DNA from: Desulfuromonas sp. | GTDB taxonomy: Bacteria; Desulfobacterota; Desulfuromonadia; Desulfuromonadales; Geothermobacteraceae | NCBI GenBank assembly: GCA_002868905.1 | Contig: PKUA01000049.1 | Coordinates: forward strand, 1-57,399 | DNA: 57,399 nt | Reading direction: 5' to 3' | Shown here: piece after piece, positions 43,297 through 52,193 of the stretch | Position numbering within the stretch: position 1 is the stretch's first letter | How the letters are laid out: each line of letters opens with the position of its first letter | Program-made: the position numbers and the translations under genes | Notes under the pieces: model-generated | Seen by the model: the letters and a program-made list of their open reading frames with translations, nothing else | What the model was told of the DNA's origin: nothing | Database searches by the model: none

Positions 43297-43869
43297 TCAG
43301 AGAGCGTTCTGAAAGCTGACTTCGACATCGGCCCGATGTGCCGGGTCAATTTGCCAGAGTTCGCGACTGGTGAAGTTAAACGGCCGTGCGATCAGTACGT
43401 CGGGGAACTGCTCGAGGCGGATGTTATAGATATTGACCGACTCGTTATAGAGCTCGCGCCGGTCGGCGATCTGGTCCTCCAACTCGCTGATGCGGGCGCC
43501 GAGCTGACGAAACGCCTTGTCCGCCTTGAGGTCGGGGTACCTTTCCACCACCATGAACAGTGATTTGAGGGTGTCGGTCAGCATGTTCTGCGCCTGCATC
43601 TTGTCATGCTCGCTCCGGGCAGTGCCGACCATGGATCGGGCCTTGATGACTGCCTCCAGGGTCTTCTGCTCATGCTGCATGTAGCCTTCGCAGACCTTGA
43701 TAAGCTTCGGCAACTCGTCGAACCGTTGCTTGAGGAGCACATCAATGTTGCTCCATGCCTTGTCGATGTTGTTTTTCATCGAGACGAAGCCGTTGTAGAT
43801 GACGATGGCGTACAGAACGACGACCACGAGAATGAACAGGATGACGGCGAGGATGATCGTTGCAATCAT
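43297..43869 (-). CDS. lemA: LemA-family membrane protein
   Basis: A 190-residue protein from the ATG at 43869, with GGAGG 8 bases upstream. One N-terminal membrane helix (about 3-26) is followed by the LemA helical bundle: YNGFVSMKNNIDKAWSNIDV, LLKQRFDELPKLI, YNESVNIYN and the C-terminal FPDVLIARPFNF. LemA proteins face the cytoplasm or periplasm depending on family and have no agreed biochemical role. They often sit next to TPM-domain or GIDE-domain membrane proteins, as here. It lies 115 bases after the GIDE-domain gene, with a palindromic repeat in the gap. Confidence 0.93.
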   Translation of the reverse strand: MIATIILAVILFILVVVVLYAIVIYNGFVSMKNNIDKAWSNIDVLLKQRFDELPKLIKVCEGYMQHEQKTLEAVIKARSMVGTARSEHDKMQAQNMLTDTLKSLFMVVERYPDLKADKAFRQLGARISELEDQIADRRELYNESVNIYNIRLEQFPDVLIARPFNFTSRELWQIDPAHRADVEVSFQNAL

Positions 43870-43923
43870 GGAAAACCTCCGTTTTTGGATTGCAGATTCA
43901 ACGGTGAGTGATTGAATCAACAT

Positions 43924-43951
43924 GTAGAGACGTAGCATGCTACGTCCCTGC
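43924..43951. repeat. Palindromic element between lemA and the GIDE gene
   Basis: GTAGAGACGTAGCATGCTACG followed by TCCCTGC is a near-copy of the palindrome at 39325-39348 (one base changed in an arm), here in another operon junction. Confidence 0.8.
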
Positions 43952-43984
43952 CCCAGTATGGGCAATATAGTAGCAGAAACCTTT

Positions 43985-46015
43985 CTAGAAGGCGAAAAGA
44001 ACCAGGGCCCTCCATACGGCAAAGAGCGCGCAGAGCAGCGAAGCGATCAACAACGGCCAGGCGAACCAGCGGTAGCGGCCGATCAGGTCTTCTTCCGAGG
44101 TCGTCTGGGCGATGATGAACGGCAGGGAGCGGTGCGGGCCGCGCCCGATCACCACGCGTGTGGCGGCATCGGCCGGCTTCTCGTCAGTCGCGAGTTGCTC
44201 GCGCAGGGCCTCATCCTGCATCGCATCCTGCGCGGTCTGCCATTCGGTCTCGTCGATCTGCCCGTCACCATCGGCATCGTATTGTTGCATTCGGGACTTG
44301 TCCCGTTTCAGGTCGCGTAGCTTTTCCACCGTTCGTTCACGCAGCGACGGTCTTTCCATCCTGACCGGTTCGGCGGTGCCGAGGACGTAGAGGGGGCGCC
44401 CTTCCGGAATCGAGTGCTCGACCCACTTCTCCGAGGCGGAACCGCCGTAGCCGCTGCCGAACAGGATACTCCCCGACTCGCCCGGATACCCCTCCTGACG
44501 GTGGGTGGCCCTGACCCTCGCTTCGAGAGGGTCAACGGTGACCCGCCCGGTGGTATCTTCGAGGAAAAAGGGCACATGGCCGCTGTCGGTGTCGCTGGTC
44601 AGGCGCCATTGCCTTCGATTGTTGCGGTTTTCCAGTCGGTACTTGCGCAACCGGTAATAGACGCACGGCATCTGGCTCAGGGGAGAGACCAGGGCGTAAC
44701 GCCGCCGTGCGATGCCGTGCAATTCGACCAAGCCCATGGCGAGCGAACGGATCTTGCTGGTCGGGGTGTTGGCGATGCGGCGTTGCAGACGGAGGTAATG
44801 GAATCCGGCCCAGAACAAACCTATGGAGGCAAGCCCGGGGAACAAACCATTTTGCAGGCCATGTTGAAATACCCAACGGGCCAGGCGGGTGTCACCGAAT
44901 TCAAAGGAGACGAAGAGTGCCAGGATCCCTGCTCCGGCCAGAACAGAGATGATGGTCTTCCTGTGAAGGCGTGAGTTAGCCCGGTGGGGAGGCGGAGCGG
45001 GGAGGGCACTGGTTGACGCTTCAACGTCCTGGTGCGTCGGCTGCTCCGCCATGGCGTCATTGATCTCCTGCGCCACCTCACCCACGCCGGGCAGGTTCTC
45101 GATCCCTGCCGTGGCCAGTTCCGGCCGGCCGAGCAAGGTGGCTGTCACGACACCGCCTACGGAGGCCTCCGGGCCGCCTTCCGGTCGGGTTCTCTCCTGT
45201 TCCAGCGCGAGGTCGGTCATCAGCCAGCCGAAACGGGTCAGGCGTCGCAGGTTCTCTTCCTGCCAGTCATTCGTCTCTCTGGGCCTGCAGAGACCGAGTT
45301 TTGGAATTTGGGAGACACCGAAGCTGGTGTCAAAAAGAAGGATGTTGGCATTTTCCCTGATCAGGCGGAGGACCGTTTCGAAATTTTGTCGGGCGCTGAT
45401 GGTTTTCAGGTCATCGAGGCCGGCCGGGTTGAACTTGCCGGGGAGGACCCTGAGGGCGCTGCGGATACGATCCTTGTCATCGAGCAGGTAAAGGTCGAGA
45501 ACCGGCACCCCCTGCAGAATGGTGGATATGCTCTCTTCCGGGGACAGCCCTTGCTGTGGCGTTGTCCCGAGGTAGATGTTGTGTGCAACCAGCCTTTTAA
45601 GTTGCTTGTCGGCCAGCTTGCCGGAGATGTCGGCCAGGACGGCGACCGCGCGGGTGTCACGATCGAGGTGGATCTCCTCCTGTTTGGAGACGAGCGTCAG
45701 CGAGTTCGCCTCTCGCTGCAGGCTGCGAACCCGGGTGGGGGCAAAGCGGGGGCGGGACGGTTGTACGATCCAGGCATCGACTTTTGCCTCGCGCAGGATG
45801 GCAACGATTTTGTCCAGGGTCTTTCTCGCACCCCGGCAGAGCAGGGCGAGACTGCCTCCCAAAAGGCGTTGTCGCGTCGTGGCGACATCGAGTTTGTGTC
45901 GGGCGGCGATAACCTTCAGCGCATCCTGCTGTTCGTCATTCAAGGTCGCTTGCTGGCTGACGAGCAGCAGGTGAGGTGTCGGTTTCTCCGGGTCTGGTTT
46001 GGCAGAAGAGTCCAT
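43985..46015 (-). CDS. GIDE-domain membrane protein with an EF-hand
   Basis: A 676-residue protein. Residues 1-330 are a soluble region of unknown fold. Two membrane helices follow (about 350-372 and 388-407), then a GIDE-like domain (about 420-560, RSLAMGLVELHGIARR, then CVYYRLRKYRLE and FFLEDTTGRVTVDP). This domain is known from the mitochondrial MULAN/MAPL E3 ligases. An EF-hand loop (DADGDGQIDETEW, near 580) precedes a final hydrophobic segment (about 650-674). No RING domain follows, so no ligase activity is implied. It shares a strand and probably a transcript with lemA, and begins 12 bases after gabD. Confidence 0.8.
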   Translation of the reverse strand: MDSSAKPDPEKPTPHLLLVSQQATLNDEQQDALKVIAARHKLDVATTRQRLLGGSLALLCRGARKTLDKIVAILREAKVDAWIVQPSRPRFAPTRVRSLQREANSLTLVSKQEEIHLDRDTRAVAVLADISGKLADKQLKRLVAHNIYLGTTPQQGLSPEESISTILQGVPVLDLYLLDDKDRIRSALRVLPGKFNPAGLDDLKTISARQNFETVLRLIRENANILLFDTSFGVSQIPKLGLCRPRETNDWQEENLRRLTRFGWLMTDLALEQERTRPEGGPEASVGGVVTATLLGRPELATAGIENLPGVGEVAQEINDAMAEQPTHQDVEASTSALPAPPPHRANSRLHRKTIISVLAGAGILALFVSFEFGDTRLARWVFQHGLQNGLFPGLASIGLFWAGFHYLRLQRRIANTPTSKIRSLAMGLVELHGIARRRYALVSPLSQMPCVYYRLRKYRLENRNNRRQWRLTSDTDSGHVPFFLEDTTGRVTVDPLEARVRATHRQEGYPGESGSILFGSGYGGSASEKWVEHSIPEGRPLYVLGTAEPVRMERPSLRERTVEKLRDLKRDKSRMQQYDADGDGQIDETEWQTAQDAMQDEALREQLATDEKPADAATRVVIGRGPHRSLPFIIAQTTSEEDLIGRYRWFAWPLLIASLLCALFAVWRALVLFAF

Positions 46016-46027
46016 CAGATACGATGT

Positions 46028-47485
46028 CTAGTCAATCCCACCCATGCAGAGATACTTGATCTCGAGGTAATCATCGACACCGTATTTGGAGCCTTCGCGG
46101 CCGAGTCCCGACTCCTTGACCCCGCCGAACGGGGCGACGGTGGTGGAGATGAGCCCGGTATTGAGACCGACCATGCCGTATTCCAGCGCTTCACCGACCC
46201 GCCAGGAGCGGGCCAGGTCGCGGGTGTAGAAATAAGCGGCGAGGCCGTATTCGGTGTCATTGGCCAGGCGGATCGCCTCGGCTTCCGTGTCAAAGCGATA
46301 GAGCGGCGCCAGCGGTCCGAAGGTCTCTTCCCCCATCACCAGCATTTCCGCCGAGACCCCGGTCAGCACCGTCGGTTCGAAGAAGCTTCCGCCGAGGGCA
46401 TGGCGTTGTCCTCCGCAGACGACTTTGGCCCCTTTGGCGACGGCGTCACCGATGTGTTCCTCGACCTTGGCGACCGCAGCCAGGTCGATCAGCGGCCCCT
46501 GGTCGGTCTCCCCCTGCAGGCCGTCACCGATTCGCAGCTTACCGACCCGCTCGGCCAGTTTCTCGGCGAAGGCATCGTAGATGCCGGCCTGCACCAGGAA
46601 ACGGTTGGTGCAGACGCAGGTCTGGCCTGTATTGCGGTACTTGGAGATCATCGCTCCATCGATGGCGGCGTCGAGGTCGGCGTCGTCGAAGACGATGAAC
46701 GGCGCGTTGCCGCCGAGCTCCATGGAGATTTTCTTCATGGTGCCGGCGCATTGCTCCATCAGGGACTTGCCGATTTCGGTGGAGCCGGTAAAGGTCAGCT
46801 TGCGAACCAGCGGGTTGCCGGTCATCTCCCCGCCGATGGCCGAGGATGCGCCGGTGACGACGCTGAAGACCCCGGCCGGGATGCCGGCCCGCTCGCCGAG
46901 TTCCGCCAGGGCGAGGGCCGAGAACGGCGTGGCGGTGGCCGGCTTGACCACCATGGTGCAACCGGCCGCCAGGGCAGCGCCAGCTTTGCGGGTGATCATC
47001 GCCGCCGGGAAATTCCAGGGGGTAATGGCTGCGCAGACACCGACCGGTTGTTTCAGCACCACGATCCTTTTATCTCCCTGGTGGGGGGGGATGATGTCAC
47101 CGTAAATCCGTTTTGCTTCTTCGGCGAACCATTCAAGAAACGATGCGGCGTAGGCGATCTCCCCCTTCGATTCCGCCAGCGGTTTACCCTGCTCAGCCGT
47201 CATCAGTCGGGCCAGGTCATCCTGGTTGGCGAGCATCAGTTCCGACCAGCGGCGCAGGATGGCAGATCTTTCGCCGGCCGTTTTGGTGCGCCAGCCGGGC
47301 CATGCGAGATTGGCGGAAGAAATTGCGCGCCGGGTTTCCCGAACTCCCATTTTGGGGATGTTGCCGATGATGCTGCCGTTGGCTGGATTGGTCACGTCAA
47401 TAGTTTCACTGTTGTCGGCACCCGTCCAGGCTCCGTTCAGATAGCATTGCTGGCGAAATAGGTTGGTGTCCTGCAGGTTCAACAT
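46028..47485 (-). CDS. gabD: NAD(P)-dependent succinate-semialdehyde dehydrogenase (GabD-like)
   Basis: A 485-residue aldehyde dehydrogenase. The catalytic Cys lies in NTGQTCVCTNRF (about residue 288), the general base in MELGGNAPF (about 254), and the cofactor motif in FTGSTEIGKSLM. The neighbouring wording (CVCTNRF, VGLNTGLIS, PFGGVKESGLGREG) is typical of GabD rather than of betaine or acetaldehyde dehydrogenases. It oxidises succinate semialdehyde to succinate. No gabT is nearby. The lemA-linked genes follow at once on the same strand. Confidence 0.9.
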   Translation of the reverse strand: MLNLQDTNLFRQQCYLNGAWTGADNSETIDVTNPANGSIIGNIPKMGVRETRRAISSANLAWPGWRTKTAGERSAILRRWSELMLANQDDLARLMTAEQGKPLAESKGEIAYAASFLEWFAEEAKRIYGDIIPPHQGDKRIVVLKQPVGVCAAITPWNFPAAMITRKAGAALAAGCTMVVKPATATPFSALALAELGERAGIPAGVFSVVTGASSAIGGEMTGNPLVRKLTFTGSTEIGKSLMEQCAGTMKKISMELGGNAPFIVFDDADLDAAIDGAMISKYRNTGQTCVCTNRFLVQAGIYDAFAEKLAERVGKLRIGDGLQGETDQGPLIDLAAVAKVEEHIGDAVAKGAKVVCGGQRHALGGSFFEPTVLTGVSAEMLVMGEETFGPLAPLYRFDTEAEAIRLANDTEYGLAAYFYTRDLARSWRVGEALEYGMVGLNTGLISTTVAPFGGVKESGLGREGSKYGVDDYLEIKYLCMGGID

Positions 47486-47676
47486 GGTCTCCTCCTGTCA
47501 CATTGAATTGTCATATGTCGCCGGCAATTTTAGCACAGGCCTGGCGCATATGGGACCTCCTCAGCTTAACCGATGATGAATATTCGCTGTTGCGTCTTGA
47601 TGTCAAACTGATAAGCTATTGTAACTATTGGATGAATTAACGATATAGCGCCAAAATGGACTTTAAGGAGCCTCAG

Positions 47677-48435
47677 ATGAACGCGGATTGGTTGCAGGGG
47701 AATATCGAAGCGGTGTTGTTCGACCTTGACGGGGTGCTGACGGCGACGGCGAAAATCCATGCCATCTGCTGGAAGCGGATGTTCGACGCCTATCTCAAAC
47801 GACGAGCCGCCCTGCACAATGAATCATTCTCACCCTTCGACACCGAGACCGATTACAAGGCCTATGTTGATGGCAAGCTCCGCTATGACGGGGTGGCCAG
47901 TTTTCTCCAATCGCGCGGTATCGAATTGCCGCACGGGACGCCTGACGATGACCCGGATCAGGAGACCGTCTGCGGGCTCGGCAATCGTAAAGATCGCATG
48001 GTCGGTGAAATTCTGGCGAGTGAGACGGTCGAGGTTTTTGAAGGATCGATCCGTCTGGTGCATTGGTTGAAGCGACGTTCGATGCGCATGGCGGTCGTGT
48101 CGGCCAGCAAGAACTGCGGGGCGGTCCTCGCCGCCGCCGGGATCACCGACCTGTTCGAAGTCCGGGTCGACGGCGTGGTGGCCGAGCGTATGAACCTGCC
48201 GGGAAAACCGGCCCCCGATACCTTTCTCCACGCCGCCGGGATGCTCAAGGTTGCACCGGAACGGGCGGTCGTGGTCGAGGATGCCATGGCGGGGGTTGAA
48301 GCGGGCCGATCCGGTGGTTTCGGCCTGGTTGTCGGGGTCGCCCGGCACGGCAACGCGGACGCCTTGCGGGCCAGCGGAGCCGATCTGGTGGTCAGCGACC
48401 TGGGAGAACTGTTGCCTGAGTCCGAACAGTTTTAA
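47677..48435 (+). CDS. Beta-phosphoglucomutase-like HAD phosphatase/mutase
   Basis: A 252-residue protein from the ATG at 47677, with AAGGAG 7 bases upstream. It has the HAD nucleophile motif FDLDGVLT (D16, D18), a helical cap with the extra length of beta-PGM-like proteins (ETDYKAYVDGKLRYDGVASF), a motif II Ser or Thr in AVVSASKN, a conserved Lys in GKPAPDTF and motif IV VEDAMAGVEAG. With a GH65 phosphorylase 56 bases downstream, the expected job is conversion of beta-glucose-1-phosphate to glucose-6-phosphate. Confidence 0.9.
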   Translation: MNADWLQGNIEAVLFDLDGVLTATAKIHAICWKRMFDAYLKRRAALHNESFSPFDTETDYKAYVDGKLRYDGVASFLQSRGIELPHGTPDDDPDQETVCGLGNRKDRMVGEILASETVEVFEGSIRLVHWLKRRSMRMAVVSASKNCGAVLAAAGITDLFEVRVDGVVAERMNLPGKPAPDTFLHAAGMLKVAPERAVVVEDAMAGVEAGRSGGFGLVVGVARHGNADALRASGADLVVSDLGELLPESEQF

Positions 48436-48491
48436 ATTCGGAATCCGGACAGGCCTCAAAAAAAATGTGCGAAGCAAAGGACTGAAAGACC

Positions 48492-50855
48492 ATGATTCGT
48501 CATGAAACCCTGAACCCGCCACTCCACATCTATCCGGTCAACGAGTGGCAGATCATCGAAACCAGTTTCTACCCCAGGTTTCTGGCCCAGACCGAGACGG
48601 TTTTCGCCGTTGGTAACGGGTATTTCGGTATGCGCGGTAACCATGACGAAGGTTCGCCGGTGCTGCAAAACGGGACTTTCATCAACGGCTTCCACGAGAC
48701 CTGGCCGATCGTTTACGGCGAGGAAGCGTTCGGATTTGCCAAGACCGGGCAGACCATGCTCAACGTCACCGATGCCAGGGTGATCAAGCTCTACGTTGAT
48801 GACGAACCGTTCTACCTGCCGACCGCCAACCTGATGCTCTACGAGCGGGTGCTCGATATGCGGTCGGGGGTGCTCGACCGGAAGGTGTTATGGGAGACGG
48901 CGGCCGGCAAGCAGGTTCTGATCGAATCGCGGCGCCTCGTCTCGTTCGAACATCGGCACGTCGCTGCCATCTCCTACCAGGTCACCGTGTTGAACGCCAA
49001 GGCTCCGGTGGTGATCTCGTCCAAGCTGGTCGGCGACCAGCCGAACCAGGCGACGGAAGGGGATCCACGCCAGGCGCGCGGTTTTGACCGCAAGGTCCTG
49101 GAGCAGGAGATCCATTACGAGGTCGACCAGCGCCTGGTCATGGCGCATCGTGCCGTATCGAGTCGGATGGGGGTGGCATGCGCGGTGGACCACCAGCTCG
49201 AGACCGAATGCCCCTACCAATATCGAAGCGTGCATCTTGACGAAGAGAGTAAGACGGTTTACTCCATCGAGGCCCAGCCGGGGCACCCGATCCAGTTGAC
49301 AAAGTTTATCAGCTACCAGTCGTCTCGCCGCGCACCCGGAAAGGAGCTCTGCGGGAGGGCGGAGCGGACCCTTGACCGGGTCATGGAACACGGGTTCGAC
49401 AGCCTGGTACAGCAACAGCGGGAATATATGGACGACTTCTGGGCTCGCTCCGACGTCCTGGTCGAAGTTGAGGCAGACGGGGCGAAACGTCCTCCCGGCG
49501 AACTGCAACAGGCGTTACGCTGGAACCTGTTCCAGATCCTGCAGGCGTGTGGACGAGCCGAAGGGGTCGGGGTCCCGGCCAAGGGACTTTCCGGCCAGAC
49601 TTACGAAGGGCATTACTTCTGGGACACCGAGATCTACCTGTTGCCATTTTTGACCTATACCGCCCCGCGTATTGCACGCAACCTGCTCAAGTTCAGGCAC
49701 TCCATGCTCGACAAGGCACGCTTGCGTGCCACCGAGGTTAACCAGAAGGGAGCCCTGTTCCCGTGGCGGACCATCAACGGTGATGAGGCGTCGGCCTACT
49801 ATGCGGCCGGGACGGCTCAATATCATATCAATGCCGACATCGTGTTCGCCCTGAAGAAGTACGTCGAGGTGACCGACGACAAGTCGTTGCTGTTCAACGA
49901 GGGGGCGGAGATCCTGGTGGAAACGGCGCGTCTCTGGCTTGATCTCGGATTCTACGCCCCGCGTCGGGACGGAAAATTCTGTATCCACGGGGTGACCGGC
50001 CCGGATGAATACACCACCGTGGTCGACAACAACACCTTTACCAACCTGATCGCCCGGGCGAACCTGCGCTACGCCGCCGATACCATTGCCGAAATGCGGC
50101 AGCAGTTCCCCGAACACTACCAGACCCTGGTGCACAAGACCCGGCTCGAGGAAGGGGAGGATGGCGAGTGGCGGGAGGCGGCCGACAGCATGTACATCCC
50201 ATATGACGAAAGCCTCGGCATCCATCCCCAGGATGACAGCTTCCTCAACCGGGAAGTCTGGGATCTCAAGAACACGCCGCGTGAGAAATTCCCCCTGCTA
50301 CTGTTTCATCATCCGTTGGTTATCTATCGGCACCAGGTGCTCAAGCAGGCCGACGTGGTCCTCGCCATGTTCCTGTTCGGCCGGGAATTCAGCACCGAGC
50401 AGAAAAAACGCAATTTCGATTACTACGATCCGTTGACCACCGGGGATTCTTCTCTCTCCGCCTGTATCCAGAGCATCGTGGCGGCCGAAATCGGCAGCAT
50501 GAAAAAAGCGGTGGAATATGGGCGCTACGCCATCCTGATGGACCTCGCCGACATCGGCGGAAATATGAAGGACGGCTGTCATATCGCCTCTATGGGAGGG
50601 ACCTGGATGGTCATGGTCTATGGTTTCGCCGGCATGCGGGACGAGGGGGGTGAGGTCAGTTTCAACCCGCATCTCCCGGAGTTGTTCCGTCGATTGCGGT
50701 TTCACATGACGGTCCGGGGGCAGGGCCTGGAGATCGACCTTTCCCGGGACGAGGCGACCTACACCCTGACCCACGGGAACGAATTGGCCTTTGCGCATCA
50801 GGGGAAACCGGTCAGCGTGAAGGTCGGTCAGCCAGCAACTCTCCCAGTTGTTTGA
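48492..50855 (+). CDS. Glycoside hydrolase family 65 disaccharide phosphorylase
   Basis: A 787-residue GH65 enzyme. It has an N-terminal beta-sandwich (about 10-270), a linker, an (alpha/alpha)6 barrel (about 330-700) and a small C-terminal domain. The conserved segments GHYFWDTEIYLLPF, then GVTGPDEYTTVVDNN are present; E506 is the general acid. GH65 enzymes split maltose, trehalose, kojibiose or nigerose with phosphate to beta-glucose-1-phosphate. The preceding beta-PGM-like gene fits this. Which disaccharide is used cannot be decided by eye. No sugar transporter is nearby, so an internal store such as trehalose is plausible. Confidence 0.92.
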   Translation: MIRHETLNPPLHIYPVNEWQIIETSFYPRFLAQTETVFAVGNGYFGMRGNHDEGSPVLQNGTFINGFHETWPIVYGEEAFGFAKTGQTMLNVTDARVIKLYVDDEPFYLPTANLMLYERVLDMRSGVLDRKVLWETAAGKQVLIESRRLVSFEHRHVAAISYQVTVLNAKAPVVISSKLVGDQPNQATEGDPRQARGFDRKVLEQEIHYEVDQRLVMAHRAVSSRMGVACAVDHQLETECPYQYRSVHLDEESKTVYSIEAQPGHPIQLTKFISYQSSRRAPGKELCGRAERTLDRVMEHGFDSLVQQQREYMDDFWARSDVLVEVEADGAKRPPGELQQALRWNLFQILQACGRAEGVGVPAKGLSGQTYEGHYFWDTEIYLLPFLTYTAPRIARNLLKFRHSMLDKARLRATEVNQKGALFPWRTINGDEASAYYAAGTAQYHINADIVFALKKYVEVTDDKSLLFNEGAEILVETARLWLDLGFYAPRRDGKFCIHGVTGPDEYTTVVDNNTFTNLIARANLRYAADTIAEMRQQFPEHYQTLVHKTRLEEGEDGEWREAADSMYIPYDESLGIHPQDDSFLNREVWDLKNTPREKFPLLLFHHPLVIYRHQVLKQADVVLAMFLFGREFSTEQKKRNFDYYDPLTTGDSSLSACIQSIVAAEIGSMKKAVEYGRYAILMDLADIGGNMKDGCHIASMGGTWMVMVYGFAGMRDEGGEVSFNPHLPELFRRLRFHMTVRGQGLEIDLSRDEATYTLTHGNELAFAHQGKPVSVKVGQPATLPVV

Positions 50856-50942
50856 CGATTCCAGTCGGCAAAATTGTTGTAATTGCAGTAATATTAAAGA
50901 AGGTAGACCGGAATTTTCCGAGTTCTGATGGGAGGTGAAGCC

Positions 50943-51413
50943 ATGCTGACAACGATGACCAGGAGCCTGAGCTGGGTTTGCGGCTTGTTGTTTGTCTCGC
51001 TGCTGGCGTCCTGTGCCCCAAGCACCTCCGGAAATGTCTATTCCCGGGATCAGGCGCAGCGCTCTATGAACGTCTATTACGGTACGATCCTGCGGGTGGC
51101 GGATGTGACCATCGAGGGTGAGCAGACCGGCAAGGGGACCCTGGCGGGCGGCGCCATGGGCGGCGCACTCGGCAGCGGTGTCGGTTCCGGCAGTGGTCGG
51201 ACCATCGCCGTGGTTGGTGGCGCAATCGCCGGCGCAATCGCCGGCTCACAGATCGAAAAGGGGGTCACCACCGAAGCCGGCGTCGAACTTGAAATCGAGC
51301 TCGACAACGGCGAGCTGATTGTTGTTGTTCAGGGGAAGGATGACGTCTATCGGGTCGGGGACCGGGTCCGGGTGGTCCGGGATGCGCGCGGCACGACCCG
51401 GGTACGGCAGTGA
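50943..51413 (+). CDS. Glycine-zipper lipoprotein (SlyB/17-kDa-antigen type)
   Basis: A 156-residue protein from the ATG at 50943, with GGGAGG 8 bases upstream. The signal sequence ends in a lipobox LASC (Cys about 23) followed by APSTSG. The centre is a glycine-zipper double helix (about 60-105, GALGSGVGSGSGRTIAVVGG, then AIAGAIAGSQIEKG), as in SlyB-type outer-membrane proteins. A short beta-rich tail (LEIELDNGELIVVVQ) ends the protein. Its stop codon is directly followed by the C39-peptidase start, so it may be the first gene of the ligase cluster and link it to the cell envelope. Confidence 0.82.
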   Translation: MLTTMTRSLSWVCGLLFVSLLASCAPSTSGNVYSRDQAQRSMNVYYGTILRVADVTIEGEQTGKGTLAGGAMGGALGSGVGSGSGRTIAVVGGAIAGAIAGSQIEKGVTTEAGVELEIELDNGELIVVVQGKDDVYRVGDRVRVVRDARGTTRVRQ

Positions 51414-52193
51414 ATGTCCGGGCTGTCAAAAGATGGTCAGATTTCGGGTTCACAGGTGCCGGGTGTCCTGATGGACAACCTTGACCTGCCGATTTCACCT
51501 CAGCCGGATGAAACAACCTGCGGTCCGACCTGCCTGCATGCTGTCTATGGCTACTTTGGGGACGAGCGGGATCTCGCTGACGTAATTGCCGAGGTCCCCT
51601 CGCTGAGCGGCGGCGGGACCCTCGGTGTCCTGCTCGGATGTCATGCTCTGCGGAGTGGATATCGGGCCACCATTTATTCCTACAAGCTGCAGATCTTCGA
51701 TCCGACCTGGGCGGGATTGTCGCGCCGTAAGCTGGCCGATAAGCTGCGTCGTCAACTCGAATTCAAGACCGATGAAAAAATCCGCATCACCTCGGAGGGC
51801 TATCTCGACTTTCTCGCCATGGGAGGTGACGTGCGGTTCGCCGATCTGACAGGTACGCTGCTGCGGCGCTATCTCAGGAGAGGGCCTCCCGTGATAGCGG
51901 GGCTGAGTGCTACCTATCTCTATGGCAGCGCCCGCGAGTTCGGGCCGAAATCCGAGTATGACGACCTGCGCGGAGAGCCGGCGGGTCACTTCGTCGTTCT
52001 TTCCGGGTATGACATGGAAGAACGCGAAGTCGCCATTGCCGACCCATTGGTGAACAACCCGCTCGGTTCCCACCATTACTACCGGGTTCGCGTGCAGCGC
52101 CTGATCAATGCCATTTTACTTGGTGTCCTGACCTATGACGCCAACCTGTTAATCATCCAACCGAAACGATCCTCCCATGGAACCCGTCCCTGA
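51414..52193 (+). CDS. C39-like cysteine peptidase
   Basis: A 259-residue papain-like protein of the C39 peptidase group. The apparent triad is C36 in DETTCGPTCLH, H192 in GHFVVLSGYD and D210 in VAIADPL. No membrane segment, signal peptide or ABC exporter domain is attached, so it should be cytosolic, unlike bacteriocin-processing C39 domains. The ATG at 51414 has no good ribosome site and may be reached by coupling from the lipoprotein gene; the Met at residue 20 is an alternative. It overlaps the RimK-like gene by 17 bases. It may mature or cleave peptides made by the ligases next door, which is inference. Confidence 0.85.
   Translation: MSGLSKDGQISGSQVPGVLMDNLDLPISPQPDETTCGPTCLHAVYGYFGDERDLADVIAEVPSLSGGGTLGVLLGCHALRSGYRATIYSYKLQIFDPTWAGLSRRKLADKLRRQLEFKTDEKIRITSEGYLDFLAMGGDVRFADLTGTLLRRYLRRGPPVIAGLSATYLYGSAREFGPKSEYDDLRGEPAGHFVVLSGYDMEEREVAIADPLVNNPLGSHHYYRVRVQRLINAILLGVLTYDANLLIIQPKRSSHGTRP

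Noticed and set aside
45032-47461. An 809-codon open frame antisense to the GIDE gene and gabD
   Set aside because: It runs opposite two well-supported genes and has no recognisable domain.
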